The notes under the pieces: generated by a model | What the model was told of the DNA's origin: nothing | The model's database searches: none | The model's input: the letters and a program-made list of their open reading frames with translations, nothing else | Origin: Ailurus styani | Taxonomy: Eukaryota; Chordata; Mammalia; Carnivora; Ailuridae | DNA: 64,000 nucleotides | Assembly (NCBI GenBank): GCA_002007465.1 | Contig: LNAC01000004.1 | Coordinates: forward strand, 283,705 to 347,704 | Reading direction: 5' to 3' | Shown: piece after piece, positions 24,395-37,938 of the stretch | Layout: every line of letters begins with the position of its first letter | How positions within the stretch are numbered: the stretch's first letter is position 1 | Made by a program: the position numbers and the translations under genes

Positions 24395-25570
24395 CATTGT
24401 GGCAGGTCCAATATTTTGATTTGATAAAATGAACAAATCTATAGATTTTACTATTTTACTATCTTCTTTATTAGGAATCCTACATAAGCTTACATAGAAA
24501 CAATAAGCCTGAACCTATGCCAGAAAAATCTAAAGCACATGTGAAAACAAAAGAGAATCAAAGTATCGCCCATCTTCTTTGTAACTAAACTGATAATCCT
24601 GTTGTCATGGCAAGGTTTCAGTTATAGCAACACTGTGGGTCTTATGTTTGGAGATTCATCAGTTATTTGTAGCTCAAAAACCCATTTTAGCAATGTTGTA
24701 AGCAGTCATTAACAACATCACAGTATATTCATCTGAGTTATCAACAGTTACATGATTGATATATTTATACAATAATATTCTTTAAGAAATTCCAAGCACT
24801 ATGACTTATGCCATTATTTCATTTTCTCCACCCTTTTAGGTAACAGATGTCTGTTACTGAAGGTGTCATTTTGCAGGCTTTGTATCTTAGTGATGATACC
24901 ACTCAAGGCCTACCCAGATCCCCAAGACCCATAACCTTTGTGGCATGTGGCCTGAGACTGACCCAGTACACTTGGAGTCTTCTAGCTACCATTTAGCTAC
25001 TTCCAAATAGATTCCTCATTTAGATTTGATCTAATTCCAGATGGCCCCAAGCATTACCCAGCATAGTGTAGACTGGTTTATCTCACAACACCTACTAAGT
25101 TAGTTGACTTGCTTTATTAGTCACAGGACTTCTTTGTTGGAAAATGTCTGATCTCAATGCCTCACTTGGAGGGTGAACTGCTAAATAGCCTTCAGAAACA
25201 CAGAGTTCCCTATATGGCTTATGCCGTTTTGCAGATGTGGAAAACAAAACAGAGTACTTATATGACAAGCCCAGAGACACAAGTAGCCAAGGACAGACAT
25301 GGAAACTAAAGTTAGTTTTTAAAATTCTCAGAGCACTCAAATATTACACATTGGGTCACCTGAGGCTGGTGGGGCCCTTCCCATCTAATGCTACATTACC
25401 ATGCCTCCAGCTAAATCCTGGAAACTCTGCCTCTTCAAGCATAGTTGATCACTGTGAAGCTTGATAATACCTAATTAACTATGTTTATGTCGATTTTCAT
25501 ATCTTGGCCTTTAGACTAATCAGGGAAAATTGTCTATAAAATTGACTCTTCACTGAATCAGAATCTATAT
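24395..25570. other. Intronic, unassigned
   Basis: AT-rich unique-looking sequence; possible very old MIR scraps near 24780 and 25200 are too weak to call. Confidence 0.4.
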
Positions 25571-25581
25571 GTCCCTACTTT

Positions 25582-25780
25582 ATTTTTTTTTAAGATTTTA
25601 TTTATTTATTTGACAGAGAGAGGGAGAGCAAGCGCACAAGCAGGTGGACAGCAGGCAGAGGGAGAAGGAGAAGCAGGCTCCCGGCGGAGCAGAGCCCGAT
25701 GCGGGGCTGGATCCCAGGACCCTGGGATCATGACCTGAGCCGAAGGCAGATGCTTAACCGACTGAGTCACCCAGGTGCCC
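25582..25780 (-). mobile_element. SINEC, caniform type
   Basis: Reverse orientation with GCTTAACCGACTGAGTCACC. GTCCCTACTTTA and GTCCTTACTTTA flank it as a slightly decayed target-site duplication. Confidence 0.92.
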
Positions 25781-25784
25781 TTCT

Positions 25785-27090
25785 AGGTCCTTACTTTAAA
25801 CAAAAAGCTTATTTATTTGAAATAACTTAGGACCCATGAAAGTTAGGTGACCAATTTTGTAAGTTTAAAACTGGTCCTGTACCGTTTTCTGCCTGACTGA
25901 GATCCTGAGTTAGGATATCCTGCTCTTTCCATTTGAAAGCCCATGCCAGCTGGCGTCTGGCCACTGGGCTACATCCTGCAGTGATTTTGTGGTCCAGTGA
26001 AATGATAGTCTTTGCCCAGCTCTGCATGACAACTGCCCTGTCGTCCTTTATGCCACTTTGTTGGGGAGCAGCACCTGCCAGGCCCACGCTCAGATAAAAC
26101 AGTGGCATCTCCAAGTATCTCCCTGTTAAAAGCTGGCAGCCCACATTCTGTATCAATGAGCTGGCACGGATTCTAGTGAACATGTCACTTTTCTAAGGGA
26201 GCACAAAAGAGGGCTTGTTTGCTAGAGTTGGAAACTAATGAACAGCTTCCTCCTATTTTGTGTAGTTTTCCAGCCATTGGACTTGTACGATAGAGAAATC
26301 ATATTTCAACTTCTTCAGGTTGAAAAATTGCCCCCTTTCCGATTTGTCACTGAGAGATGTGAAACAGTTCTTTCTGAGGCAGCTTTATTATGGAAACTAG
26401 AATAAGTAACTCCCGTCACTCAAATCAAGTCCCTCAGGGAGTAGACCCAGAAATGATTCGAAAGCCAGGACTAAGAGTAAAAACTAATTTTCGAGGTGGA
26501 ATGAGGAACAGGTTCCTTTCCTTCAAAATGAATGGTGGCCCTTTACAGAGGAAACATCAATTCACAAGGTATAAGGAAAAACATTTGAATTCTGCTCCTC
26601 CCACCTCTTCCCTCTCCAGATGCAGAATTTAGGGGTTAGCTTTGAAGCTCCAGGTAGACTGACAAGACAAGGGAAAGGTCAGTCTGAGAGGTATTGAGGA
26701 CACTGTGTCTTTCTTCATCTAAAAAATTTATCTTTATTTAATAGAGAAAATACCAAAAAAAAAAAAATTACTTTCTGCAAACAAGCTCATTGGCTCAGGC
26801 TGCTCCAGGGAGATGGGTGTGGGCGGCGACTCTTTATGGACTACCTTGGTACTGTCTGCCCCAAGGAGACTGCAGACATTCAGGGGCTGGACTGCCCAAG
26901 TGTAAGAAAGCTACTAATCCTTTTAAAAATACACTGCTAAAAGCCAATCACACTTTTACATTTTGAATCTAGCATTCGTGCCCAAATCCAGTCTGCTGCT
27001 TTATTATGAAATTGTCAAAGCCGGCTTTCTATTTAAGGCCTATGGGTTGCAGGAGAAAGTCTGTTGACCATAGAGTCTCCTTTAAAGAGC
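25785..27090. other. Intronic unique-looking block
   Basis: No coding exon recognised. The 118-codon minus-strand frame (25827-26183) has no domain. 26790-27060 is mixed-composition, repeat-free sequence that could be a conserved noncoding element (see findings). Confidence 0.4.
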
Positions 27091-27102
27091 AATGTTAATT
27101 CA

Positions 27103-27285
27103 GGGCACCTGGATGGCTCAGTCGTTAAGTGTCTGCCTTCGGCTCAGGTCACGATCCTGGGGTCCTGGGATGGAGCCCTGCATGAGGCTCCCTGCTCAGT
27201 GGAAAGCCTGATTCTCCCTCTCTCTCTCCCTCTGCTTGTGTGTCCCTCTGTCAAATGAATCAATAAAATCTTAAAATAAAAAAGT
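27103..27285 (+). mobile_element. SINEC, caniform type, with target-site duplication
   Basis: Head GGGCACCTGGATGGCTCAG, GTTAAGTGTCTGCCTTCGG. AATGTTAATTCA occurs at 27091-27102 and 27286-27297. Confidence 0.95.
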
Positions 27286-27499
27286 AATGTTAATTCAAGA
27301 GACCTGGGCAACCAAAGGGGTTCATCTAGAAGTTCTCATCATCTAGATCCCTTAGGAATACTGTGACATGGGGCCTGATGGCAACAAATTTCTTTCCCAT
27401 CCTACCCATGCCCTGAGACATAAACTCATCAAGTCATCGGAAGAGGCTAGACCACAGGAATCCACCGCACCAAAAGTGGTTAAGAACCTCTGTGTTTAT

Positions 27500-27975
27500 G
27501 CCCATCACTTCGTGCTGCCTTCTTTCTGTTCCTAGCCCTCATTTCAACCACTTTTTTACCAACACCCTAAATTCCCTTCCTTGTCCGCAAGTGTGCTCTC
27601 AGTGCTTCAAATATTTAAACCAGGCAGCCTTTCACATCTGAGTCCTGTGGGGTAGTGGTCCTTCTGATGAATTCCTCTTCCCTTCCACCCCATCAAAACC
27701 AGGGCCCCTGTTTGCAAGGCTACCTTTTTCCCCATCAGGCAGAGGGAACTTAAATCCTCTTCCTAGGACTTCCTTTCCTTCCCAGACAAGGTCAGCGTCC
27801 CTCTTTTTTCATTTAGCTTGTCATTATTTGTTCACCATTTACCCTACCAGACAGTACGCTCTCAGGAGGGCGCAGCCCAAGTCTGCCTGATTCACTATCA
27901 CATACCCAGTGCCTAGCGTGACACAGCATATTCTGTGGGAGCTTAATAAATACATGCAAATACATGCATGAACAA
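27500..27975 (+). mobile_element. L2-type LINE 3' end
   Basis: C/T-rich body then 'tcattatttgttcaccat', 'cacatacccagtgcctag' and 'gagcttaataaatacatgc', the typical L2 terminal order. Confidence 0.65.
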
Positions 27976-27989
27976 ACCATTTTGTAACT

Positions 27990-28330
27990 TTTGATCTAGT
28001 GTATTACATGCATTTTCTATGTTGCTTTCATTTACTCTAAGCCTACATAATATTGTAGTGGGTATAAGTACTTTATTGAAATAACATCCCTGGTACCGAT
28101 CATTTTGCTTCCACTTTTCATTAATACAAATACTGCTATAGTAGGCATATTCAAATGTAACATTTTATTTTTTTACTTTGTATTTAGGATTATTTCATTA
28201 GTGTAAATTATAGGGAGAGGAATTTACTGGTCTAATGGATGAACATTTTTATGTTTTTTTTAATTTATTCTGTGATATTGCTTTCTAAAAGGATTCTCTC
28301 AATTTAAAATGCCATAAGTAACGTAAACAG
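27990..28330 (-). mobile_element. Ancient L1 fragment (weak)
   Basis: Landmarks such as 'acaaatactgctatagtag' and 'ggatgaacatttttatg' resemble antisense L1ME; strongly diverged. Confidence 0.4.
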
Positions 28331-29529
28331 ACATTTACTAGTGGTTTTTCAAAATACTCAAACTTTTATTGGATATTTAATCTTATGGATTAACCAAAGG
28401 ACTGGATAAAATTTTTGTTGAAAAGAATAAAATAAATAACTTTTCCTTAACTCAAAATGTGGTACCCTAATTAATTTCCCACTGAGTAAAAATATTTTCT
28501 TTATTAACAGAGAATTAAGGACAAAGATATTGTTGTAGGAAAGACAAATTGTTTTAACTTAAATATGGCCATTTTGCTAGTTAAATGAGTAAAAATTATC
28601 ATAAAACTATGACAGCAGTTCAAATATTTGCAAGCAAGGAATAAAATAATCTCTATTATGACAAGAAATTCTAGTATTTATGTCATTTCATATTTGAAAG
28701 ACAACAAAGCACATATTTTCTAGAGGCTAACTAGTTAATAGCATATGAAAATTATTTTAAAAAATTGCACACTAAGAAAATTTTTTACAAGAAGCCAGGA
28801 ATAAAATGTTCAAACTGACAAGTTTCTCATTTACTGACATAAATTCTGGCAGGGACTTGTCAGGCAGGAGCATGTTTCTTATACCAATCACACCCTCTCC
28901 TCCTCAGTAGCCAATCCTGGTTCCAGACAGGGCTGCTTCTCCACAGGTAGCACCCAGTTTTCTCCCCCCACAAATGGTGATGTGTCAGGATATCCTTTCT
29001 TTTAGTACTGTAACTATGTATAGGGCAGATAGCCGACCTATGAGGTAGGGTAGCCATCTTACTGAAGACAAAGTTAAAAGAGCTAATCAGTGTCCTCTTG
29101 CCCTGTCCATATACCAGAGAAGGTGCTCCAGCTTCCCCATGAGATTCTTCTGAATGGTATTAATTTAATATATGCTATCTATGTGACAGCCACATGCAGG
29201 ATGAAATACCAGGAGCTGCACAGCACATGAGATACATTAACTAGTGGGAGAATGAGTAGAAAGACATTTCCTCCATTTATAGAAAAGTAAGGAAGACCAA
29301 GAAGGTCCTTCCACAACTTTACATGTCCCACTGGGAGAGTCAGGCTCATCAAGTCCTAATGTCTGGAAGGAAAATGCAAGTGTAAATAATTACTATGAGA
29401 TAATAGAACAAGTGCATAAAGAGGAATGTAAGTACCGGTCACTGTTGCATGGCGGCAAGGCATGGAATGATCATAGAGTCAAAAGGGCAGGGTTGGGAAA
29501 TTTCTTTGAGCAATGGTTGTATTTTTTAT
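28331..29529. other. Intronic, unassigned
   Basis: Very AT-rich to 28850, then mixed. No gene or repeat recognised with confidence. Confidence 0.4.
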
Positions 29530-29745
29530 GACTAGCATTTACTGAGTATCTGTTATGTGATAGGCACTGAGGCTGCCATTATTGTTTCATTAATCCTGAC
29601 AATTCTCCGAGGTAGGTCTTAGCCCTCCCATCTAACAGATGGGGAAACAAGTTGGTGAACATGATTCGATTAAGGTTATCTGGTCAGTGAGAAGTGGAGC
29701 TAATATGTCTGACTTCAAGCTCATGATCTTTTTACTACGTTATAC
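29530..29745 (+). mobile_element. MIR SINE
   Basis: 'catttactgagtatctgtta', 'gtgataggcactgaggc', 'gaggtaggtcttagccct' and 'aacagatggggaaacaag' follow the MIR consensus closely. Confidence 0.85.
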
Positions 29746-29984
29746 ATACAAGGTATGTAAATGACACTCAAAAATCTTTCCCTGATTAATAGGTTCTTAT
29801 TCAAAGACATTCAAAACTTGATTTCTCAAAAATAAAACCAGTTGTAAAAGAGGGTGGGAATAGAAATAACACAACCTTTCGGAGGCGTCAGACGTCTAGA
29901 AGTGTCACTTAGTGGAAAAAAAATCTCAAAAAACGGTCAGAAAGCAGTGTGGTTAAAATTCATGCACCCTCATCCAAAGGTGGC

Positions 29985-30150
29985 AGAGCATGGTAGTGAG
30001 TTTGAGGGGCTGCCTGGCTGAGGATCTGGGCTGGAAGCTACCTTCTCTCTGAATGGCTCTAAGCCACTATTTCCCCTCACTAGATCTCACCTTCTAGTAT
30101 CCATTAGAGGACTATATCTTTACATAAGATAGTATCTATAAGATATTTAG
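29985..30150 (-). mobile_element. MIR SINE (weak)
   Basis: 'gaggatctgggctggaagct' and 'tatttcccctcactagatc' resemble the reverse-complement MIR core. Confidence 0.45.
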
Positions 30151-30394
30151 CATATTAGCCTTGGGCACACAACAATTATTCAGTTACATGTTAATGATTA
30201 GTAGTACTGGTGTAAAATTATTTTTGGCATATAATTCTAATAAGATTGGATGTTTTTCTAGAATAAACTACAATAGATGCAGTATAATGGAAAGTGATGA
30301 TAGCTGTCCACTACAAGAGGCACCCGTCACCTTTCATGGATAGCAGCAAGAAGGGACAGCTCCACAAGAGGAAAAACCCCAAAACTGTAAGAAC

Positions 30395-30570
30395 ATCAAT
30401 AATGGGCATTTTTATTATGCTTTTCATTCTGCCAAGCACTTGCAAAATCTTTTCATTTGATTCATAAAACACCACTGTGACATAGGGAGGGCATTATTGC
30501 CAATTTACAGATGAGAAAATAGAGGATCAGAGAACATAATGCCTTCGCTGGAGTCATGGCTACTTAAACG
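30395..30570 (+). mobile_element. MIR SINE
   Basis: 'ctgccaagcacttgcaaaat', 'aacaccactgtgacataggg' and 'ccaatttacagatgagaaaa' match MIR in order. Confidence 0.75.
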
Positions 30571-30594
30571 AGCAAAGAGTACCACAGTCTGCAG

Positions 30595-30790
30595 ATGTGC
30601 TGTCCCATTCAGTAGTCATGTGTAGTACTTAAAATTAAACAAAATGAAATATCCAGTTTCTCAGTAGCACAAGCTACATTTCAAGTGCTGAATAGCTATG
30701 TGTGGCTCATGGCACTCATGTTGGATAACACAGATTACAGACCATTTTCATCACCACAGAGTATTTTACTGAATAGAGCTGGCCTATAAA
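30595..30790 (+). mobile_element. Probable MER1-group DNA transposon fossil
   Basis: 'gtgctgtcccattcagtagt', 'caagtgctgaatagctatgtg' and 'tcatgttggataacacag' resemble a common hAT-type element that carries 'stands-alone' CTGTCCAATA-like ends. Family uncertain. Confidence 0.5.
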
Positions 30791-32850
30791 GATGAGGGCA
30801 CCAAACTATTAATGTGTGATACCATGCCCCACATCCACAATAGTGAACCTGATTCTCAGAGCAAGAAATCAGAGAAGGGAAAATATTTTATAAATGTTTC
30901 TATGAAAAACACTTTAAGTTTTATACCATAAAGCCAAATTTGTGGGGTACCGTGAGAATTGGGCTGAAATGTCCCAAAGTGTCTAGTACCAGTGGCCTGA
31001 ACACAGAATCTACAAATATTTACTGAATAATTCTATTTGATCATCACCCATCTCAAAAAATATTTCACTGTCAGAGAATTCCTCCTGAAGCAAATAAGTG
31101 GGATGTCATAAAATGTATGTAATAACCTTTGTTAAAACCTCAGGGGCATTTTTGGTTGTGTATTTACAAAAGTATTCGATGTACATACAAAATCCTCTTA
31201 TATTCCCATATCTTGTCAATGCAGAAAGGTTGTAAATAAGTGTAATCAAAAGAGATGAATACCAGTTAAGATATGTCGGAAGGTGAGAAAAGTTTTTGAT
31301 AGTGTTATAAGCCTTAATGAAGAGCTTTTTGGAATGGTTTGTAACATATCTCTAGTAAATTATAAGTTAATAGATCCTCAGTAGATCAAAAGTGAGTCTC
31401 AACTTTTAGTTCACTTTCTTAGAGTGAGGCTAAGGAAGTAGCTTTCAGAAGTGGAGAAACTAACAATAAATGCTCAATCTTACTTTGAAGCAATATAAAA
31501 TCCTCACAAGTTTCAGAAGTTGGCTTCCAGAGCCTGACAAACACTTAACTCCTGAAGAATCTTTAGCCTTGTGTGGCAGGATGCTGTTGTCAAATTCAAG
31601 GTGGATGGGCAAAGATGGAGGCAGTTTCATTTTTTAAAGTGACTTTGAAAGTCTTAATGATATATGTACATTTCATGAAAATATGAGCCTTAGTATAATG
31701 GTCTGTTCTCTTTAGACAGATGGGACTCACTTTATGTTCTACATGATTGTACCCCAGAATTTCAGACTTAAGATGTTTGTCATAAATATAGTTAATCTAT
31801 TATTTTATGAGGGATACTAAATCTCGGCCTCCCGGATTTGGATAGATGTTTGCCAAATTTATGATGGCACTTGTCTATAAATGCCAGATGCTGCCAAAGC
31901 AGAAAACTATCATTTTCTTCAACTCAACAGCACAAGGTCCTGTTGCTAGAAAAAGAGAGCGGGGAAGAGGCAGTTACAAAGAGCTTGCTGGCTAGTCGAT
32001 GGGAGTCCTGTGGCAGTCAGTGGAAATGAGAAGTTGTCATTTGGAAAATTTGGCCCCATTTGTAACAACACATAAAAACTATGAAACACACAGGGAACTC
32101 ATAAAAATGACATGGCAAGGGTCTCTCCATTTGTATCCCTGGCAGGAAGACTCTTCAACAAAATTGAAAATACACTTTCATAAAGCAATAGGGTAACCAT
32201 AAAAAGCTGACCCACCGCCTTTCCAGGTAAATCATACCGATCTACTAGTTGATAACTACTTCAGGTTCATACCCAAGGAATTGCCACAATGGGGAGGCAC
32301 AATAAGCAAAAAATGAAAATGAGCTCTTCGGAGGTATTCTAGCCCCTTTCCTTCCTTCTTTTGTCTTTTCTGACGTTGCCACCTCACAGTTCCCTTGGTA
32401 CGATCATGGGGATGGGCTACACAAAACCATCTCTGTATCACCAGTGGGAATATTTTAGATGGAATGATTCCAAATGCTACTGAATCTGTGGACAGACTTC
32501 AGGACAACCCAGCTGGACCCTTTAGAGGGCAGCTTCAAGGCTGCCCAGAAGCCATTTTGGGGATGCCCTACCTAGTGTCCACCTCTATTTCAGAGAATAT
32601 ATTTGGCTCTATAATTGTCAGACTGGAGCTTTGAGAACATTTGTCATTTGCCCAAAATGAGTGTTTTCATTCAAACTTGCCCTGGAAAAGATCTGTAATG
32701 TCTAAAGCTTTGTTCTATTGCAATTAAATGCTACAGACAACATAATGCATAGAACTAAGGATTATTAATAAAACAAAGCCTTAATGTTTCTTTCAGTTCC
32801 ATAGTTTCTCCTGAAAAATAACACCCGTCAGCAAGTAATTGAAGAGTAAT
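30791..32850. other. Intronic, unassigned
   Basis: No exon or clear repeat recognised. A small perfect hairpin GGGCAGC-TTCAAG-GCTGCCC lies near 32527. Confidence 0.4.
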
Positions 32851-32854
32851 ACAT

Positions 32855-33015
32855 GGAGGTGGGCAGGTGGATTGGGTTAAATAGGTGCTGGGTATTAAGG
32901 GGGGCACTTGTGATGAGACTCGGGTGTTGTGCATGGGTGATGAATCGCTACGTTCTACACCTGAAACTAATATTGTACTGTATGTTAATAGCTGGAATTT
33001 AAATAAGAACTTGGA
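32855..33015 (+). mobile_element. Carnivore L1 3' UTR end
   Basis: 'ggtattaaggggggcacttg', 'actcgggtgttgtgcatggg', 'cctgaaactaatattgtact' and 'gctggaatttaaataagaa' match the terminal part of carnivore L1. 5'-truncated. Confidence 0.88.
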
Positions 33016-33269
33016 GGGAAAACCCCTAAAGTAATGTCTGGTCCTACTCCCTAATTCTTTAAAAAGTGGTTTAGTGATTTCTGACTTTGCCCATTGGGAT
33101 TCTTGTATCAATTCCTAAGGAAGAGAAGTTTAGAAGTAATGGGAGTAATGACATGTGTGTGGGACAGGAAGTCCTGACTTTATTGGGACATGAATGGTGC
33201 AACCTTATGTGAACTATTTCACGTTTCCTAGACCCAGGTTCCTCATCGTTACCATATTTTGGGGAGCAG

Positions 33270-33470
33270 CTTGAAGGTGGTAACCATGTATTATTTTTCT
33301 TTGTAGCCCTAATATCCAACACATGAAAAACAATACACAATAGGTTGGAAGCTCTTCGAGGGCAAGAAAATGTTTTTGTGTTCATTGTTGCACCCTGGTA
33401 TCTGGCAATACACTACATCATTTAGTATAGATAATAAATATTTCTTGAGTAAATAAATGGATATAAAATT
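33270..33470 (+). mobile_element. L2-type LINE 3' end
   Basis: 'ttggaagctcttcgagggca', 'ttgttgcaccctggtatctg' and 'gataataaatatttcttgag' are the typical L2 end landmarks. Confidence 0.7.
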
Positions 33471-35220
33471 TGTTGCATGAATGAATGAAAGATGGATACT
33501 AATTTCTGCCCTAAAAGTCACAGGGATATTGAGAGGGTCATACAAAAACATATATATGACTGGATTTTATAAATTGAACAAATTTAAGGTGTTCCTATTG
33601 TTATATTTCAAGCAGAACATGCTGGTTTCATTATCTTTGCTCTTAATTGCATTTATAAATACATCTATAGCATTTTGAATCATTTCATCTGCTTTCATCT
33701 GTTTAGACAGCAACTGATTAAAGGCTGTTTAGCTCTAAATAGCTTTATATACTTTGAATTAGAAATGGATTTTCCCCACTTGATATCTAATTAATTAAAA
33801 AAATCTAGTGCTAAAGACTAGACATATGGACCATTAGTTTGACTACCACAATATTTTGTCATTAGGTTGATTATAAAAATATTTTATTATTTTCAAGAAA
33901 TAAGGCTTTTTGAAGGATCTGGTTTTTTTTGAACCTGTTATGAGGGGTTAAATGCTGTCACGAAGAGCATTCAATTTGATGTATAGGGCCTATTGTCACA
34001 GGGAAGTGTACTGTCATATGGCATTATGACACTTGAACTCCAGGGAGAAATTTGGGTCGAGTGTCTGGCTAATATGTTCCAGCCATCTTCCTGAAGCTGC
34101 TTAATGCTTGCTGTGCTTTGACCCTAATTCTCCTAAAGCACATTTCTCCTCCCTCCTACCATGTTTTGAACTCCCACTGATGCACCGTTAAAAGTTGGGA
34201 TAGACCATGAAACCATGTCTTTAGATTTTACATCTAATTCTACTCCAACTTCTAAAAGATGAATGGGACAACTTTTTTTTAACTGCCTTTAATGAAACAT
34301 ATTTAATTTTTTTCAATCATGTGCTCAGAACTTCTTATAATAAATGAAATATAAACTATTATGGTTTAAACTCATTTTGTTTACTGAATTAAGAGAAAAA
34401 GAAAGCTTGCCACGATACCCTGAAATGTTTATATCTGATAGCTCCATTCTAACAAATCTATTTGGATTACACAGATCCAGCTACAATGTGAACCATGTGA
34501 TATCTCCAAATGGATCATGAAATTAAAAAAAAAAAAAAAGGTTGTCCCAAGTGCCAAGATGGCAAGTAAAGCTTTTCTAACCCCTGGAACATTGTTAGGC
34601 CACTTCTTAGAATAAATAATCTGTGCTCTTGAGGAACAGATCATCTGTGGGTTCCATGCTCCTTGTTAGACACTCTGAAATAACACTTTTCCTTGACTGA
34701 TATTTGTTGAATCCCAGGATGCTGCCCTCCCAGGAGCTCCCTCCCTTAACATCTAGCTATTTCCTCTCCCTCAAGATTTGTCCTCTATTGTTAAGTTACT
34801 GATGCTAAAATATGAGACTGGAAACTGAATTAGTTAATCATATGGATGTTGTGAACCTGGATATTTGAAATCTGGTGGCTGAGATGAAAGTAACGAATAC
34901 ATTCATTTTGCTTTAAATATCTAAGAATAATGTAGATACTGCTTAAGCTCACTTGATAGGAATTCTTTCAGAAGAGAAAGACCGATGCTAGGCAACTTCA
35001 GTCTCATAAGAACTGGCAGTAAACCATGGTTTTTTCACTGTGACTGTTTCTCTAATTTTTGACTGACTCTTTAGAGGCAGTGTTGTCTGAAATAAAATAT
35101 TTGGCCAATTAAGTGCCACAGTCACTATTCCTCTTCCCTTCTCCTCCTTCTTTGTCTCTACATTCCACCTAGACCATTCATAAAGGACTGGTTTTTGTGT
35201 CCTCTGTTCTTCTAAAATGG
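33471..35220. other. Intronic, unassigned
   Basis: AT-rich unique-looking sequence; no gene recognised. Confidence 0.4.
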
Positions 35221-35222
35221 AT

Positions 35223-35223
<1 letters not shown>

Positions 35224-35267
<44 letters not shown>
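35224..35267 (+). repeat. (GT)n microsatellite
   Basis: About 21 TG units with a single GCG interruption near the start. It abuts a SINE fragment. Confidence 0.97.
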
Positions 35268-35269
<2 letters not shown>

Positions 35270-35363
35270 AGTGGGCTCCACACTGGGCTTGAACTCATGA
35301 CCTTGAGATCAAGACATGAGATCAAGCGTCAGATGCTTAACTGACTGAGCCACTTAGGAGTCC
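35268..35363 (-). mobile_element. Old SINEC fragment
   Basis: 'aagtgggctccacactgggc' to 'gcttaactgactgagccact'. The GT tract sits where the CT-rich body and tail would be. Confidence 0.8.
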
Positions 35364-36715
35364 TCTAAAATAGGGTTTAAAGTGGAATAAAAACCAGTTT
35401 CCAAAAATTCTATAACTCTGACAAAGCTGTGGGAGCTTTTTAAGGATTTAGAAATAGGTAGTTAGCAATAGGTTACATATCACATTGTTTAGGTCAGATT
35501 TCCCATCTGGGCAAAGATTCTAATTTTCTAACTTGAAAATTCTACTACATATTTGTGGGAATTCTTGGTTAGAAGCTGATATTCATTTGAAGGTGACAAA
35601 AGAACATATATCTATTTAGCAAATACAACATTTTATTTTTAAATGGTGCCATCTTTGACAACTTTGGTATTGCCTTTGTGGATATGACAGAACAAATAAT
35701 GTATTTCATTAGTATTAGTATTAATATTTATAGAAAACATGGGGAAGTGAAAAAATAATTTGAATGACCCAACCAATGAATTATCGAATCATTTATACAG
35801 ATTTTGAGTAAGGAAACAAGAAAAATGAGGTAACCCCAAAATATAGGTGGTTGTCATTACTTCCGGTCCAAGTCTCAACAGTGACACAGTGAGTGAAGCC
35901 AATACAATCAGACCAAGTACCCTGGGGTGGATAGAGAAGAGGCAGAGAGGAAGCAGAGGATGCAGGGTTAGAGACCACCACAGAGCTACTGAGGAAGAGA
36001 TTCTGTGGTTGAGATTTATTCCTCTCTTCCCACTCTCATCCCCTAGGATCATTCTAGATCTCAATTCTCTTTCCTTCTTTATACCACTGCTATACTTGAC
36101 CCTGGTGTGTTCCTATTGATTACAAGGCAAACACAAGTGCTTAGAAAGTCTCTTTCATTGAGATCTTACTAGTATTTGATGGTAGGAATAAATGCCTTGA
36201 ATTGTTTAAACTTTAACATATGCTCATTGGGTACCTTGTAGGTATGAGAAAAGCTGTGTTTGTGACCCAGGCCCATGATTTTCTATTTCTAGATTGCTCT
36301 TTCCTTGGGCCTATCCCCTAGTCTTTGACTTTTTTGTACTTCCTTGAATCTTCTTCCATATCTTTCCTTCCCTCTTTAATTGTCTTCTATACTTTTATTG
36401 ATTTTGCTTTCATTGATTCTCCTTAATTTCCATTTTTAACATTTTTTTCCTATTCGATACTTTTACTGCTAGCCCTAGACAAACCCAATTCCCAAATAAT
36501 ACATAACTAAGGGGAGCACTGAGCACACAGCAATACTGGAACATTTGCAATACCTATCAACTGTGCTATTAGCTTAAGACAGAAAATAGGCAGAAAGAAT
36601 GGAGTGACACTAACTTTCATTGTTTTATCATGTAAATTCTGCTGTGCTTAAGGAGCATAATTCAAGTAATAAAAACTTTGGCAGGGTGTTGTTTCACAGA
36701 GGCAAAAATATCCTG
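35364..36715. other. Intronic, unassigned
   Basis: Three short overlapping open frames near 35790-36119 on both strands have no domain. No repeat assigned. Confidence 0.4.
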
Positions 36716-36719
36716 TAGA

Positions 36720-36890
36720 AAATGAAACCAAGCAGGAAGTCAGGAGACGATGGATTCTTCCAAACACTGGGTAACCTCCAGTAAATAACCCCTGCACTGT
36801 GGACCCTGCCTTGGTTTGCCATTTTGTAAACCCTAATATCTGATAGACCTGTATGAAGGATTAATTAGATGATACAGATAAAGAGACTTT
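36720..36890 (-). mobile_element. MIR SINE
   Basis: 'actgggtaacctccagtaaa', 'ttggtttgccattttgtaaa' and 'tgaaggattaattagatgat' are reverse-complement MIR landmarks. Confidence 0.7.
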
Positions 36891-37228
36891 GTTCTTTAGA
36901 AGGGGAGAAGTGTGATATAATAATCTACTATTTATCACCTGTTCATCAGATAACATGATTTGGCAATTTTATCATACAAAGAACAAATATTTTTATTATC
37001 AAATTTGGGTTAACTCCTAGGCTGCAGAGCTGTTGCAAGCACCATTTCTGGGACCTAATCAATAATTGTGCCTTCCTAAATAGTCTTTTTGTCTTACCAG
37101 GTTTTCTGAAACTTCCTCTGATACTAGTAGATTTGCTCTTCTCTAAAGCCCTGAGCAGCCACAAGAAAGCATTCTTAAGTCTTCTCCTAAAATTCTGTAA
37201 CAATTTCAAGAGCAGAAGAGAATCAGAA

Positions 37229-37270
37229 GTGTGTGTGTGCGTGAGTGTGTGTGTGCGCACGCGCATGTGC
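37229..37270 (+). repeat. GT/GC alternating tract
   Basis: (GT)n with GTGCGCACGCGCATGTGC at the end; alternating purine-pyrimidine. Confidence 0.93.
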
Positions 37271-37938
37271 TTCCAACAGAGAGGTCCCTGAAGAGAGTCA
37301 AACACTGAGAAAGGGATATATGCTCTTAGTCTCCTTTCATAGACACTGTTCCTCAGTTAGTTGAGCCTGAGGGGCAGTTGTGAGCGTGAAAACCTTTTAA
37401 ATATCCAATTGCATGGTATACATGCTAGGAAAATGAATTTTTTTCTCTTCTTTCTGAATCATTCAATTTGAACCTACTTAGAAAAACTGCTGATTCATTG
37501 GACAATGAAATACAGACTCTTCTTAAGAGGCATTTCCTGTAGTAGCCCATTTCCAATTATGTAAAGCTCTTCTGCTAGTCAATTCATAACTTTTCAAATA
37601 GCTCCCTTAAAATCCTCAAGTTCACTTGTAACTCTGAGGGGAACTCTAGCTAGACCTTCAAAAATCAACATCTTTTATTACTGAACACATTTCCAGATTC
37701 ATTTAATAATGCCATTCTCAGAAAATTTTACCTTTTTGACCCTCCTGTTCCCTTAACTGTGGTAAAAGAATATAAAATTGTCTATTAATAAACAACTTTA
37801 AGCATTCCTTCACCGAAAAAGTCTATAGCAAAAACCAAACATAAAATGAATAAAAAGGTAATAAACTCAGTATTTTAGATCCACTTCTTAATTTTTGTCT
37901 AAACATATTATGACCAAGTAGCCTTTACTTACTTTCAT
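37271..37938. other. Intronic, unassigned
   Basis: AT-rich; no recognised element. Confidence 0.4.
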
